Below, one piece after another: positions 25,439-33,077 of a DNA stretch of 64,000 nt. Position numbers and translations under genes: made by a program. Below the pieces are notes generated by a model that did no database searches, was not told the DNA's origin, and saw only the letters and a list, made by a program, of their open reading frames with translations. Location of the stretch: assembly GCF_040513375.1 (NCBI RefSeq), contig NZ_JBEVTG010000002.1, positions 1,330,107-1,394,106 on the forward strand, given 5' to 3'. Positions within the stretch are counted from its first letter, which is position 1. Each line of letters starts with the position of its first letter. The stretch comes from Flagellimonas_B algarum. Its GTDB lineage: Bacteria > Bacteroidota > Bacteroidia > Flavobacteriales > Flavobacteriaceae.

Positions 25439-26713
25439 ATGGACATACCCCAGCTACACACCCTATTCCTTGCCCACCGAAAAGTTACCACCGACACCCG
25501 AAAAATTGAAGAAGGAAGCCTCTTTTTCGCCCTAAAAGGACCCAATTTCGATGGCAACGCCTTCGCCGCACAAGCCTTGGAAAAAGGAGCGGTCAAAGCG
25601 ATCGTCGATGATACCGCATACGCTGGCCTAGCTGATACCATATTGGTGGATGACGTTTTGGAATGCCTACAACAATTGGCCACTTACCACAGACGATATT
25701 GCAAGGCAAAAGTCATCGCACTTACCGGAAGCAACGGCAAGACGACGACCAAGGAACTGATCCATGCCGTACTCGCCACCACCTTCAATACCCTTGCGAC
25801 CCAAGGCAACCTCAACAACCATATCGGGGTACCGTTGACCTTATTGACCCTTAGCGAGGAAACCGAACTGGCCGTAATCGAAATGGGCGCCAATCACCAG
25901 GGGGAAATCGCAATGTTGAGCAAACTGGCCGAACCCGATTTCGGATTGATCACCAATTTCGGCAAGGCCCATCTTGAAGGTTTTGGGGGTGTTGAAGGAG
26001 TGATAAAAGGCAAAAGCGAACTGTACCGGTATCTCATAGATCATGACGCCCATATTTTTATGAATGCCGATGACCCGATACAAAAAGAAAAACTGGCCCG
26101 CTATGTAAAAAAAGTGGGGTTTAGCCAAGAAGACACCCAGTATTTCAATATCGTTCTGGAACGTACCGAACCTTTTGTCGAACTCAGTTTCGAAGGGAAG
26201 CAGGTACGTACCCACCTGATCGGCACCTATAATTTTCCGAACTGCTGCATGGCGGTACTGATCGGAAAGTACTTTAATGTGGCCGAACACCATATCAAGG
26301 AAGCCTTGGAGCGCTACATCCCAGAAAACAATCGATCCCAGATTTTGGAACGCGACGGCAAAACGGTGATCTTGGATGCATACAATGCCAATCCTACCAG
26401 CATGAAGGCCGCCTTGGAAAGTTTTGATCGCATGCCCGGAAATACCAAAGCGGTTTTCTTGGGTGACATGTTCGAATTGGGTGGATCTTCGGCCGAAGAA
26501 CACCAGAACATCGCCGATTTGGCCGATAAACTCGGATTCCACAGCATTGTTTTTGTGGGGGAACACTTCGCCGGAATTCGGACCGACCACCCGCAATATG
26601 CCGACTTCGAGACCCTAGAGGCCGACCTCCCCAAGCTGATCGGCCCAGCTACCCATGTATTGATCAAAGGTTCGCGAGGCATGGCCCTTGAGCGACTCTT
26701 GAACGACTTATAA
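25439..26713 (+). CDS. murF: UDP-N-acetylmuramoyl-tripeptide--D-alanyl-D-alanine ligase
   Basis: This 424-residue Mur ligase adds D-Ala-D-Ala to the peptidoglycan precursor in the cytoplasm. The N-terminal uridine-binding domain contains VTTDTRKIEEGSLFFALKG. The ATP loop is LTGSNGKTTTKEL. The central domain has NLNNHIGVPLTLL and EMGANHQGEIAML, and the C-terminal domain has DAYNANPTSMKAAL and GDMFELG. The start is ATG 25439 (MDIPQLHTLF): the open frame begins upstream inside the gldJ terminator region and is rejected. Length and motifs are normal. Confidence 0.96.
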   Translation: MDIPQLHTLFLAHRKVTTDTRKIEEGSLFFALKGPNFDGNAFAAQALEKGAVKAIVDDTAYAGLADTILVDDVLECLQQLATYHRRYCKAKVIALTGSNGKTTTKELIHAVLATTFNTLATQGNLNNHIGVPLTLLTLSEETELAVIEMGANHQGEIAMLSKLAEPDFGLITNFGKAHLEGFGGVEGVIKGKSELYRYLIDHDAHIFMNADDPIQKEKLARYVKKVGFSQEDTQYFNIVLERTEPFVELSFEGKQVRTHLIGTYNFPNCCMAVLIGKYFNVAEHHIKEALERYIPENNRSQILERDGKTVILDAYNANPTSMKAALESFDRMPGNTKAVFLGDMFELGGSSAEEHQNIADLADKLGFHSIVFVGEHFAGIRTDHPQYADFETLEADLPKLIGPATHVLIKGSRGMALERLLNDL

Positions 26714-26805
26714 TTCATAAATTTTTCCAAAATATTGATATTTAGCGGATTCGATTGAAAAGAAGCCCGGTTTCTTACGACCCATAGTGCATAAAGAAAC
26801 CAACT

Positions 26806-27177
26806 ATGGAAAAGAACATCATCATTTTTGACGGCGAGTGCAACCTCTGCAACGGGGTCGTTGGATGGTTATTGAGGTTTGCCCCTGAAGACATTTTCGA
26901 ATTCGTGGCCTTTCAGTCCCCTAGAGGTCAAGAACTGTTGCGTTCTTATGGCTTTCCGACCGAATCGCTGACCACCGTGATTTTCATAGACCAGTTGGGA
27001 GCACATACCCATTCGGACGGTTTCTTGAAAATCGTATCCCAAATCCCCAAATGGCGTTTGGTTGCCGCCTTGTTGGCCTTTATCCCACGAATCATCAGGG
27101 ATACCATTTACAATCTAGCATCCAAGAACCGCGTACGTTGGTTCGGCCGATCGACTTCCTGTACGGTAAGTTTTTGA
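26806..27177 (+). CDS. DCC family thiol-disulfide oxidoreductase-like protein (DUF393)
   Basis: This 123-residue thioredoxin-fold protein has the defining DGECNLCNG motif (D-x-x-C-x-x-C) at residues 9-17 and the family's late C-terminal element (W-F-G-R-S-T-S-C). DCC proteins are presumed thiol-disulfide oxidoreductases, but their partner and pathway are unknown (family knowledge). It has no signal peptide. It lies 92 bases after murF with no clear terminator between, and upstream of the hipBA-type operon. Confidence 0.88.
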   Translation: MEKNIIIFDGECNLCNGVVGWLLRFAPEDIFEFVAFQSPRGQELLRSYGFPTESLTTVIFIDQLGAHTHSDGFLKIVSQIPKWRLVAALLAFIPRIIRDTIYNLASKNRVRWFGRSTSCTVSF

Positions 27178-27302
27178 ATCCCTAAGCACGGATTGAATCT
27201 TTGAACATTCCGCTGAAAGCAAGGCATTTCGACTTTTGTATATCGATTTCCTAGACCGAGTCCAGGTAGGGGAAGATGCTCCACAAACAGTCTTTTAATT
27301 GT

Positions 27303-27461
27303 TATTAAATTGAATGACATTTCATTCAATTTAATATATTTATATTCTTTTTGAGTGATATGTCATTCATTCTTTTTCTTTTTCTATAAATATTATCTAT
27401 ATTTGTATGAGATAACATTCATTTAATTCATAAATACACAATTATGAATGATATATCATAC
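27303..27461. promoter_or_regulatory. Four-site operator array for the HipB-like repressor
   Basis: Four 16-base sites of the form GAATGA-N4-TCATTC precede and overlap hipB: 27312-27327 (both halves exact), 27353-27368 (GAGTGA/TCATTC), 27405-27420 (GTATGA/ACATTC) and 27446-27461 (GAATGA/TCATAC). Starts are 41, 52 and 41 bases apart, close to whole helical turns, so all face the same side of the DNA. Site 1 extends to perfect 15-base arms (27303-27317 and 27322-27336). Site 3 touches the -7 box and site 4 covers codons 1-6 of hipB. The architecture parallels the four-operator autoregulation of E. coli hipBA. Confidence 0.8.
27398..27405 (+). promoter_or_regulatory. -7 box for the hipBA-type operon
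   Basis: TATATTTG is an exact TAnnTTTG, with TTTT about 20 bases upstream. Its last base is the first base of operator site 3, so repressor binding there would block RNA polymerase. Confidence 0.65.
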
Positions 27462-27797
27462 AATAAATGGCAGTCACTATCCGATAAAGCCCTACTGGAA
27501 ACCATTGGTTCTTTCATCCAATCGCATCGGTTGAACCAAAACAAATCGCAGACCCATGTCGCCAACGACGCTGGGATCAGTCGTTCCACACTAAGTTTGC
27601 TCGAACGCGGGGAAAAAGTTCGTATCGATAGCTTCATCCAAGTATTGCGCGTTCTCGACCTGTTACACGTTATGGACGCCTTCGCGATACGCGAACAGAT
27701 CAGTCCTCTTGAATATGCCAAGCTAAAGCGGAAAGAACGAAAACAGGCATCCCCGAAAAAGCGGAATACCGAAGAAAACAGTGATTTGGGATGGTAG
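27444..27797 (+). CDS. hipB: HipB-like XRE-family antitoxin
   Basis: This 117-residue repressor/antitoxin has an XRE helix-turn-helix at about residues 20-74, with the recognition segment AGISRSTLSLLERGEKV. It should bind the four sites listed above, repress its own operon and neutralise the adjacent HipA-like kinase. The C-terminal 40 residues are basic then acidic (KLKRKERKQASPKKR) and the chain ends in tryptophan (DLGW). The E. coli HipB degradation signal also ends in tryptophan. The stop overlaps the hipA start by seven bases. DNA here is more AT-rich upstream than the neighbouring genes. Confidence 0.9.
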   Translation: MNDISYNKWQSLSDKALLETIGSFIQSHRLNQNKSQTHVANDAGISRSTLSLLERGEKVRIDSFIQVLRVLDLLHVMDAFAIREQISPLEYAKLKRKERKQASPKKRNTEENSDLGW

Positions 27798-29092
27798 ATG
27801 TCGCCGAGGTACATATCTGGGGAACATTGGTAGGCGCCGTTCGATGGGACGACAGCCAAAAACTGGGCTATTTTCAATATGCTCCCGAATTTCAGGATAC
27901 CGGCTGGGAGCTTTCGCCCATCAAGATGCCCCTGGACCAAGGACAACGCATCTTCAGTTTTCCGGAATTGCGCAAAGGACGGGATGAAACGGAAGACACC
28001 TTTAAAGGACTGCCCGGCTTACTTTCAGACGCCTTACCCGATAAATACGGCAATCGATTGATCGACACCTGGCTGGCCCGCCAAGGACGACCCGCGAACA
28101 GCATGAACCCCGTAGAAAAACTCTGTTTCATCGGCACAAGGGCCATGGGCGCCTTGGAATTCCGTCCTACCCAACACAAACCGGCGACCCGCACCTTTCC
28201 TTTGGTGATGGACAGCCTGGTCGAAGTGGCCAAAAAAATGCTGAACGAACGGGAGCGTTTTTTGACCCATCTCGATAAGGACGGGGAAAAAGCCATGACG
28301 GACATCCTCAAAATCGGCACCTCTGCGGGCGGCGCCAGACCCAAGGCCGTTATTGCCTACCATCCGAAAACAAAAGAAATACGTTCCGGACAAGGAAAGG
28401 TCCCCAAAGGTTTCGAACATTGGCTGCTCAAACTCGACGGGGTCAGTGGCGAGCAGTTCGGCGAAAGTTCGGGATGGGGCCGGGTCGAATACGCCTACCA
28501 CTTGATGGCGATAGATTGTGGCATCGAGATGACCGCCTGCCAACTGCTCGAAGAAAACGGCAGGGCCCATTTTATGACCAAACGCTTCGACCGTGAGGAT
28601 AATGAAAGGCATCATATCCAATCGCTATGCGGTTTGCAACATTATGATTTCAATGACATGTACGGCTTTAGCTACGAGCAGCTCTTTCAAACCATGCGCC
28701 AGTTGCGATTGACCTATCCGGAAGCCGAACAACTCTTCCGCAGAATGGTGTTCAATGTCATTGCGACGAACTATGACGACCACACCAAAAACTTTTCCTT
28801 TCTGCTTAAAAAAAACGCCGAATGGCGATTGGCCCCGGCTTATGATCTCTGTTTCGCCTATGACCCGAACAACTATTGGGTCAACCAACAGACGCTTAGC
28901 GTCAATGGCAAACGCCGCGATATCACCAAAGACGACCTAATGACCTTGGCTACCGACAACAACATTAAAAAAGGCGCAAAGATCATCGACACCATCAATG
29001 CCACGGTTTCGCAATGGCAACATTACGCCGAGCAGGTCGACCTACGCGAAGATCTTAAAAAACGCATCGCGGAAAACCTGAACACCTTCTAA
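27791..29092 (+). CDS. hipA: HipA-like serine/threonine kinase toxin
   Basis: This 433-residue HipA-fold kinase is the toxin of a type II-like pair. The E. coli enzyme phosphorylates glutamyl-tRNA synthetase. The N-terminal domain contains FKGLPGLLSDALPDKYG, the usual HipA 'F...LPDxxG' region. The kinase core has GTSAGGARPKAV, with S178 in the position of the autophosphorylated serine, NYDDHTKNFSFLL (catalytic Asp D329 or D330) and APAYDL (D352, metal). All catalytic positions are intact, so the toxin should be active. The ATG at 27791 overlaps hipB, so the two are translationally coupled. It ends 111 bases before a tRNA-Val gene read toward it. Confidence 0.93.
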   Translation: MVDVAEVHIWGTLVGAVRWDDSQKLGYFQYAPEFQDTGWELSPIKMPLDQGQRIFSFPELRKGRDETEDTFKGLPGLLSDALPDKYGNRLIDTWLARQGRPANSMNPVEKLCFIGTRAMGALEFRPTQHKPATRTFPLVMDSLVEVAKKMLNERERFLTHLDKDGEKAMTDILKIGTSAGGARPKAVIAYHPKTKEIRSGQGKVPKGFEHWLLKLDGVSGEQFGESSGWGRVEYAYHLMAIDCGIEMTACQLLEENGRAHFMTKRFDREDNERHHIQSLCGLQHYDFNDMYGFSYEQLFQTMRQLRLTYPEAEQLFRRMVFNVIATNYDDHTKNFSFLLKKNAEWRLAPAYDLCFAYDPNNYWVNQQTLSVNGKRRDITKDDLMTLATDNNIKKGAKIIDTINATVSQWQHYAEQVDLREDLKKRIAENLNTF

Positions 29093-29162
29093 GACGCCGT
29101 ATCAGGAACAGCCATAACATCCTGGATATTTCGGTGCACCGGAATCGATTCGGACCTGAACA

Positions 29163-29197
29163 AAAAAACCTTGCTATCACAGTAATAACAAGGTTTT
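29163..29197 (-). terminator. Terminator after tRNA-Val(GAC)
   Basis: An inverted repeat pairs AAAACCTTG with CAAGGTTTT across about 16 bases, followed by T on the minus strand. It lies just past the tRNA 3' end and may also stop hipA transcripts from the other side. Confidence 0.65.
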
Positions 29198-29203
29198 CTA
29201 AGC

Positions 29204-29281
29204 TGGTGGAGTATACTGGATTCGAACCAGTGACCTCTGCCCTGTCAAGGCAGCGCTCTAAACCAACTGAGCTAATACTCC
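29204..29281 (-). tRNA. tRNA-Val (anticodon GAC), CCA encoded
   Basis: On the minus strand the gene runs from GGAGTATTAGCTCAG to the TpsiC arm GGTTCGAATCC, then ATACTCC, discriminator A and CCA. The acceptor stem GGAGTAT/ATACTCC is fully paired. The anticodon stem CTGCC/GGCAG encloses loop TTGACAG, giving anticodon GAC (Val). CCA is encoded (29204-29206). Confidence 0.95.
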
Positions 29282-29309
29282 AAAAAAGTGCTGCAATATC
29301 GGAAATTTG

Positions 29310-29720
29310 TCACCAATCACCATATTCTGCCGAATTCTTTTGCGTTTCATGCAGCGTAATATGCAATAATTGCCCATTTTCAAGCTTCGGCTTCAAGATA
29401 TCATAGATGATTTTGACGAAATATTCCGTCGAAGGCAACAAGCCTTCGAATTCAGGACAGTCTTCGTTCAGGTTCTTGTGATCGAAACGCTCTTCGACCT
29501 CCTCCTTGATCAACTTCCCTAAAACCGCCAAATCCATCACAAATCCGGTATCGGGATCTACAGTACCCCGAATACGCACTTCCAACTCAAAATTGTGGCC
29601 GTGGTAATACGGACTGTTGCACTTGCCAAATACCTCAAGGTTCTTGGCATCGCTCCATTTCGGATTGTGCAACCTATGGGCGGCATTAAAGTGTGCTTTT
29701 CTACAAATCGTTGATACCAT
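29310..29720 (-). CDS. queD: 6-carboxytetrahydropterin synthase / 6-pyruvoyltetrahydropterin synthase family (QueD)
   Basis: This 136-residue T-fold enzyme acts in queuosine (preQ0) synthesis. Zinc ligands are the His of HFNAAHRL and the pair in YYHGHNFEL. The catalytic Cys lies in FGKCNSP, before the HGH pair, and the late catalytic His/Glu are in the THLE-type ITLHETQ. Start ATG 29720 follows a -7 box at 29739-29746. It is a short cytoplasmic gene between the tRNA and the sugar-oxidation operon. Confidence 0.9.
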   Translation of the reverse strand: MVSTICRKAHFNAAHRLHNPKWSDAKNLEVFGKCNSPYYHGHNFELEVRIRGTVDPDTGFVMDLAVLGKLIKEEVEERFDHKNLNEDCPEFEGLLPSTEYFVKIIYDILKPKLENGQLLHITLHETQKNSAEYGDW

Positions 29721-29738
29721 CTATCGCAACTTGGGCTG

Positions 29739-29746
29739 CAAATTTA
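29739..29746 (-). promoter_or_regulatory. -7 box for queD
   Basis: The minus strand reads TAAATTTG, an exact TAnnTTTG, 18 bases before the ATG. It lies in the 52-base gap after the isomerase gene, so queD can be transcribed separately from the operon upstream. Confidence 0.45.
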
Positions 29747-29772
29747 AGTCAAAAAGGGAGATTGGCCTACAT

Positions 29773-30600
29773 TCAATCAATGGTTTCCAAAAAAGCCAGG
29801 CTTTTTGGGATTTGGGTAAGCACCGCCGACGATTCGTCTTCCAGAAATAGATACACCACCCCTTGTTTTCGGGCCAACTTCACGATCTCTGCAACGGCAA
29901 GCGAACCCGTCCCCAAGGCGACGCTGTCTTCAACGTCTTGCCTACCGGTTCCATCGCCCACCGCACCTTTTCGCATGTCCTTTAAATGAAGGGTCTTGAA
30001 TTGACCTGGATAGGCCTTCAATAAGTCAAGAGGATCGACACCGGCATGCCGGGCCCAAAAGATATCGAGTTCAAAAGCGAAATATTGGGCGCTCCGGGCC
30101 ATGAAATCGAAAACCGTTCCACCTGCATGAGCTTCGAATTCATACCCGTGCGGATGATACAGCAAGGTAATACCAGCGGTCGCCAAAACCTGTCCGGCCG
30201 CATTGAACACCCCCACTGCCTTCTTCGCGTCTTTTAGGGTAAACCGTTTTCCATGGGGAATCCATGGACACATCACGAAACGCGTCCCAAAACCCTTGGC
30301 CCGGTCTAGTGCGATCCGCGGATCTTTCTTCAACTCTTGATAAGAAGCCCCGATACTAACGACTTCGAGACCATGCTCCTGCAATAGCCCCTTGAACCGT
30401 TCTTCGGAAACGCCATAGGTAACCGCGCCACCTTCGATTTTGGTAATGCCCCAGTTCTTGATAAGGGTAAAAGTGGCCGGCACATCGTTCTCGAACTGAT
30501 TACGAAGACTGTACAATTGGAGCCCGACCTCTTGGGACCGCAATTCCAAAGGTGTGAAAACCACCAGAAGAAGCAAGCTCGAGAGAAGTCGCGAAAACAT
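29773..30600 (-). CDS. Secreted sugar phosphate isomerase/epimerase-like TIM-barrel protein
   Basis: This 275-residue AP-endonuclease-2 type TIM barrel has a signal peptide (MFSRLLSSLLLLVVFTPLELRSQ), so it acts outside the cytoplasm. Typical elements are VGLQLYSLRNQF, KIEGGAV, ITLLYHPHGYEF, FELDIFWARHAG, TLHLKDM and FLEDES; these supply the metal-binding Glu, His and Asp positions. Exported members of this family act on oxidised sugars such as 3-keto-glycosides in known systems (family knowledge), but the substrate here is unknown. It is the last gene of the AraC/GMC/subunit 3/isomerase operon (nine-base gap). Confidence 0.85.
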   Translation of the reverse strand: MFSRLLSSLLLLVVFTPLELRSQEVGLQLYSLRNQFENDVPATFTLIKNWGITKIEGGAVTYGVSEERFKGLLQEHGLEVVSIGASYQELKKDPRIALDRAKGFGTRFVMCPWIPHGKRFTLKDAKKAVGVFNAAGQVLATAGITLLYHPHGYEFEAHAGGTVFDFMARSAQYFAFELDIFWARHAGVDPLDLLKAYPGQFKTLHLKDMRKGAVGDGTGRQDVEDSVALGTGSLAVAEIVKLARKQGVVYLFLEDESSAVLTQIPKSLAFLETID

Positions 30601-30609
30601 AGCCCAGGT

Positions 30610-31323
30610 TTAGGTCAATAAATTCCCATTTTCATCCCATTCGGCGATAACGCCCCTTTTGCTTTGATCGACACATTTGGCCAACCATTCGGGATCATAA
30701 GATACCCCATGCTGGGCCAGTACATCTTCAGGTACCCCATCCCAAACATTGGGCATATTGCCTTTATATCCTAAATCGGCAATTCCCACTTTAGAGGTAT
30801 AATACCCGCAGACGACCAAATTCCGCATCAGAGCGAAAAACTGGATCTCCAAGGCCTGTTCGTCCAAGGATACTTCAGGATCATGCCAGCAGATCTCATC
30901 GCAGATCTGCCGTTGTTGCTCTAGACTTGCCGATTTGAATTCCAAACCGAATTCGGTATTGCTTTTATGGTCCAACCACATCAATCCACCCAAAAGGGTC
31001 ATCTGCATTTCGGGCAGGTCTTTGCCCATAAACTCAATGAATTCAGGCACATCGGCCTCTAAAGGACCGCCATGCGGTTCCTTCGGAGGAAGGATTACCG
31101 TACTCAAAACGGCAATAGTCTCCATTTCATGCGCATTGAACAAGGTTTCGGCATTCAATTTTTCGAGCCGTTCCAACTCTTCGGGGGTCCGCCCAAAGTA
31201 TTTGGGATCGGCGGTCGCCGGAGTATCTACGGCACTATCGCTCTCGGTGCGGCACCCGTGAAAGGCAATGGCCGAGGCAGAGGCACCTAAAATGATGGTC
31301 TGTATACTTTTCCTTCTGTCCAT
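30610..31323 (-). CDS. Gluconate 2-dehydrogenase subunit 3 family protein (Tat signal)
   Basis: This 237-residue small subunit usually partners a GMC flavoprotein dehydrogenase. The N-terminus MDRRKSIQTIILGASASAIAFHGC has a twin-arginine (RRKS) start and a hydrophobic stretch, consistent with Tat export of the folded complex. C24 follows, but FHG is a poor lipobox. The body has the family pattern: TVILPPKEPHGGPLEADVPEFIEFMGKDLPE, WLDHKSNTEFG, FFALMRNLVVCGYYTSKVGIADLGYKGN. ATG 31323 is used because the upstream frame reads into the GMC gene. The two-base gap to the GMC gene implies coupling. Confidence 0.85.
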   Translation of the reverse strand: MDRRKSIQTIILGASASAIAFHGCRTESDSAVDTPATADPKYFGRTPEELERLEKLNAETLFNAHEMETIAVLSTVILPPKEPHGGPLEADVPEFIEFMGKDLPEMQMTLLGGLMWLDHKSNTEFGLEFKSASLEQQRQICDEICWHDPEVSLDEQALEIQFFALMRNLVVCGYYTSKVGIADLGYKGNMPNVWDGVPEDVLAQHGVSYDPEWLAKCVDQSKRGVIAEWDENGNLLT

Positions 31324-31325
31324 GG

Positions 31326-33047
31326 CTAAATGTTTTGTTGTTTCAATTGTTCGACAATATAATCTGAGGCCCGCCATGCCAGCGCGAGGATGGTCCAGGT
31401 ACAATTTTTGTCCGCCTGTGAAACGAACGGTCCGGCATCGGTGATGAAGACATTTTCGACATCATGAAGCTGTTGGAATTTATTCGTCACGGATTCTTTG
31501 GGATCATCGCCCATTCTGGTCGTTCCTACTTCATGAATGATCTCTCCCGGGGTCAGCAAACCGTAATTGCTTTCCTTACCTGGTTTGCCCCCTAGACGCA
31601 TACCACCCATATTATGGATGATCTCTGCAAAGGTATCTTGCATATGTTTGGCTTGGTTGACCTCGAAATCAGACCACTTATAGTTGAATTTCAATACGGG
31701 TATACCGTATTTGTCAACCGTTGTAGGATCGATTTCACAATAGTTCTCTTTTCTGGCAATAGCTTCACCACGACCCCCGAAACCGATGACGGATCCATAG
31801 TATTTCTTCACATCGTCTCGAAGGCTGTCGCCGTAACCCCCTACTCGGAGGCCGAAGAACTTGTTGAAGTCGTTTACATTGAAACCGAAGCCATAGTTAG
31901 GTTGGCCCATACCCCCCCAAACTTCGATATGGTACCCTCTTGGAAAATCCAATTGGGAATTATCTCCCCACCATGGGGAATAGACATGCATGCCCCCGAC
32001 CCCATCTTCATTATACGAGGTCTTGCGGTTCATAAGCCCGGGAATGAAACCTGCCGCGCTTGCACCCGTTGAATCGTGCAGGTATTTCCCAACAAGGTCA
32101 CTGCTATTGCCCAACCCGTTCGGATGCTGCTTTGATTTTGAATTCAACAAGATCCTTGCCGAACTACAGGCCGAGGCGGCCAAGACCACCACTTTACCTT
32201 TGATCTTGTATTCCTTGCGATCTTCTTTGTTGATATAGGATACGCCCGTAGCCCTTCCTTCTTCATCGGTGGTTACTTCCCTGACCATACAGTTCACAAA
32301 GAGTTCTACCTGGCCACCGTTCTTCTGGGCAGGAAAGATCAAACAGCTGCCTGATGAAAAATCGGCATAGACCGAACATGATCTCGAACATTGTCCACAA
32401 TAAAAACAGACCCCACGATCGGTATTGATACGTTTCGTCAACATCGACATTCGGGAAGGGATCACCGGAATTCCGGTTTTTCTTGCCCCATCGATATAGA
32501 ACAATTCGTGCAGACGGGGTTTTGGCGGAGGAAGGAAGAACCCATCCGGGTCGTTCGGCAGCCCCTCATTGGTACCGAAGACACCGATCAGCTTATCGAC
32601 CTTGTCATAATATGGTTTGACATCATCATAACCGATAGGCCAATCTTCACCATGGCCATCACGCGTCTTGCCTTTAAAGTCCTTTGGGCCGAAACGCAGC
32701 GAAATACGCCCCCAGTGGTTGGTACGACCTCCGAGCATTCGGGAGCGCCACCATTTGAAATCAGTTCCCGGCTCATGGGTATAGGGCTCGCCCTCGACTT
32801 CCCAATCACCCCATGACATATCCCATTCGCCAAAAGCACGATCCGTACTTGCCCCCCTTCTCGGAGATTCGTAGGGCCATTTCAATTGGGTCATGGTCTT
32901 GGGGTCTTTGGGGTCAAAGAACGGTCCGGCCTCGACGACAGCGACTTTCAGTCCGGCATCGGCAAGTACCTTAGTGGCCATTCCACCACCGGCCCCTGAA
33001 CCGACGATGATCACGTCGTATTCTTTCGGGCTTTCGATTATTTGCAT
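31326..33047 (-). CDS. GMC family FAD-dependent oxidoreductase with a four-Cys motif
   Basis: This 573-residue flavoprotein has a Rossmann start YDVIIVGSGAGGGMATKVL (residues 10-28). The catalytic C-terminal block includes IIHEVGTTRMG (His) and DKNCTWTILALAWRASD (Asn in the place of the second GMC catalytic residue). Residues 214-224 read C-FY-C-GQ-C-SRS-C, i.e. C214, C217, C220 and C224, a pattern suited to an iron-sulfur cluster as in FAD-glucose dehydrogenase type catalytic subunits. There is no signal peptide, so export would rely on the Tat subunit next door. The likely reaction is oxidation of a sugar or glycoside hydroxyl, with electrons passed to a membrane acceptor. No cytochrome is seen in the operon. 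Confidence 0.88.
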   Translation of the reverse strand: MQIIESPKEYDVIIVGSGAGGGMATKVLADAGLKVAVVEAGPFFDPKDPKTMTQLKWPYESPRRGASTDRAFGEWDMSWGDWEVEGEPYTHEPGTDFKWWRSRMLGGRTNHWGRISLRFGPKDFKGKTRDGHGEDWPIGYDDVKPYYDKVDKLIGVFGTNEGLPNDPDGFFLPPPKPRLHELFYIDGARKTGIPVIPSRMSMLTKRINTDRGVCFYCGQCSRSCSVYADFSSGSCLIFPAQKNGGQVELFVNCMVREVTTDEEGRATGVSYINKEDRKEYKIKGKVVVLAASACSSARILLNSKSKQHPNGLGNSSDLVGKYLHDSTGASAAGFIPGLMNRKTSYNEDGVGGMHVYSPWWGDNSQLDFPRGYHIEVWGGMGQPNYGFGFNVNDFNKFFGLRVGGYGDSLRDDVKKYYGSVIGFGGRGEAIARKENYCEIDPTTVDKYGIPVLKFNYKWSDFEVNQAKHMQDTFAEIIHNMGGMRLGGKPGKESNYGLLTPGEIIHEVGTTRMGDDPKESVTNKFQQLHDVENVFITDAGPFVSQADKNCTWTILALAWRASDYIVEQLKQQNI

Positions 33048-33077
33048 TCGGTATTCGGTTTTTGAGTTATACGATTC

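Noticed and set aside
25841..26596. A 251-codon minus-strand frame inside murF
   Set aside because: It lies entirely opposite conserved murF motifs and has no recognisable domain.
27178..29210. hipBA as part of an integrative element inserted at the tRNA-Val
   Set aside because: hipA points toward the tRNA 3' end, a typical insertion site, but there is no integrase and no direct repeat of the tRNA 3' end at the other side of hipBA.
29134..29406. A plus-strand open frame of 90 codons across tRNA-Val(GAC) and the queD end
   Set aside because: Its middle translates the antisense of a tRNA (the familiar YTGFEPVTSALSRQ pattern of tRNA read-through frames) and it overlaps queD, so it is not a gene.
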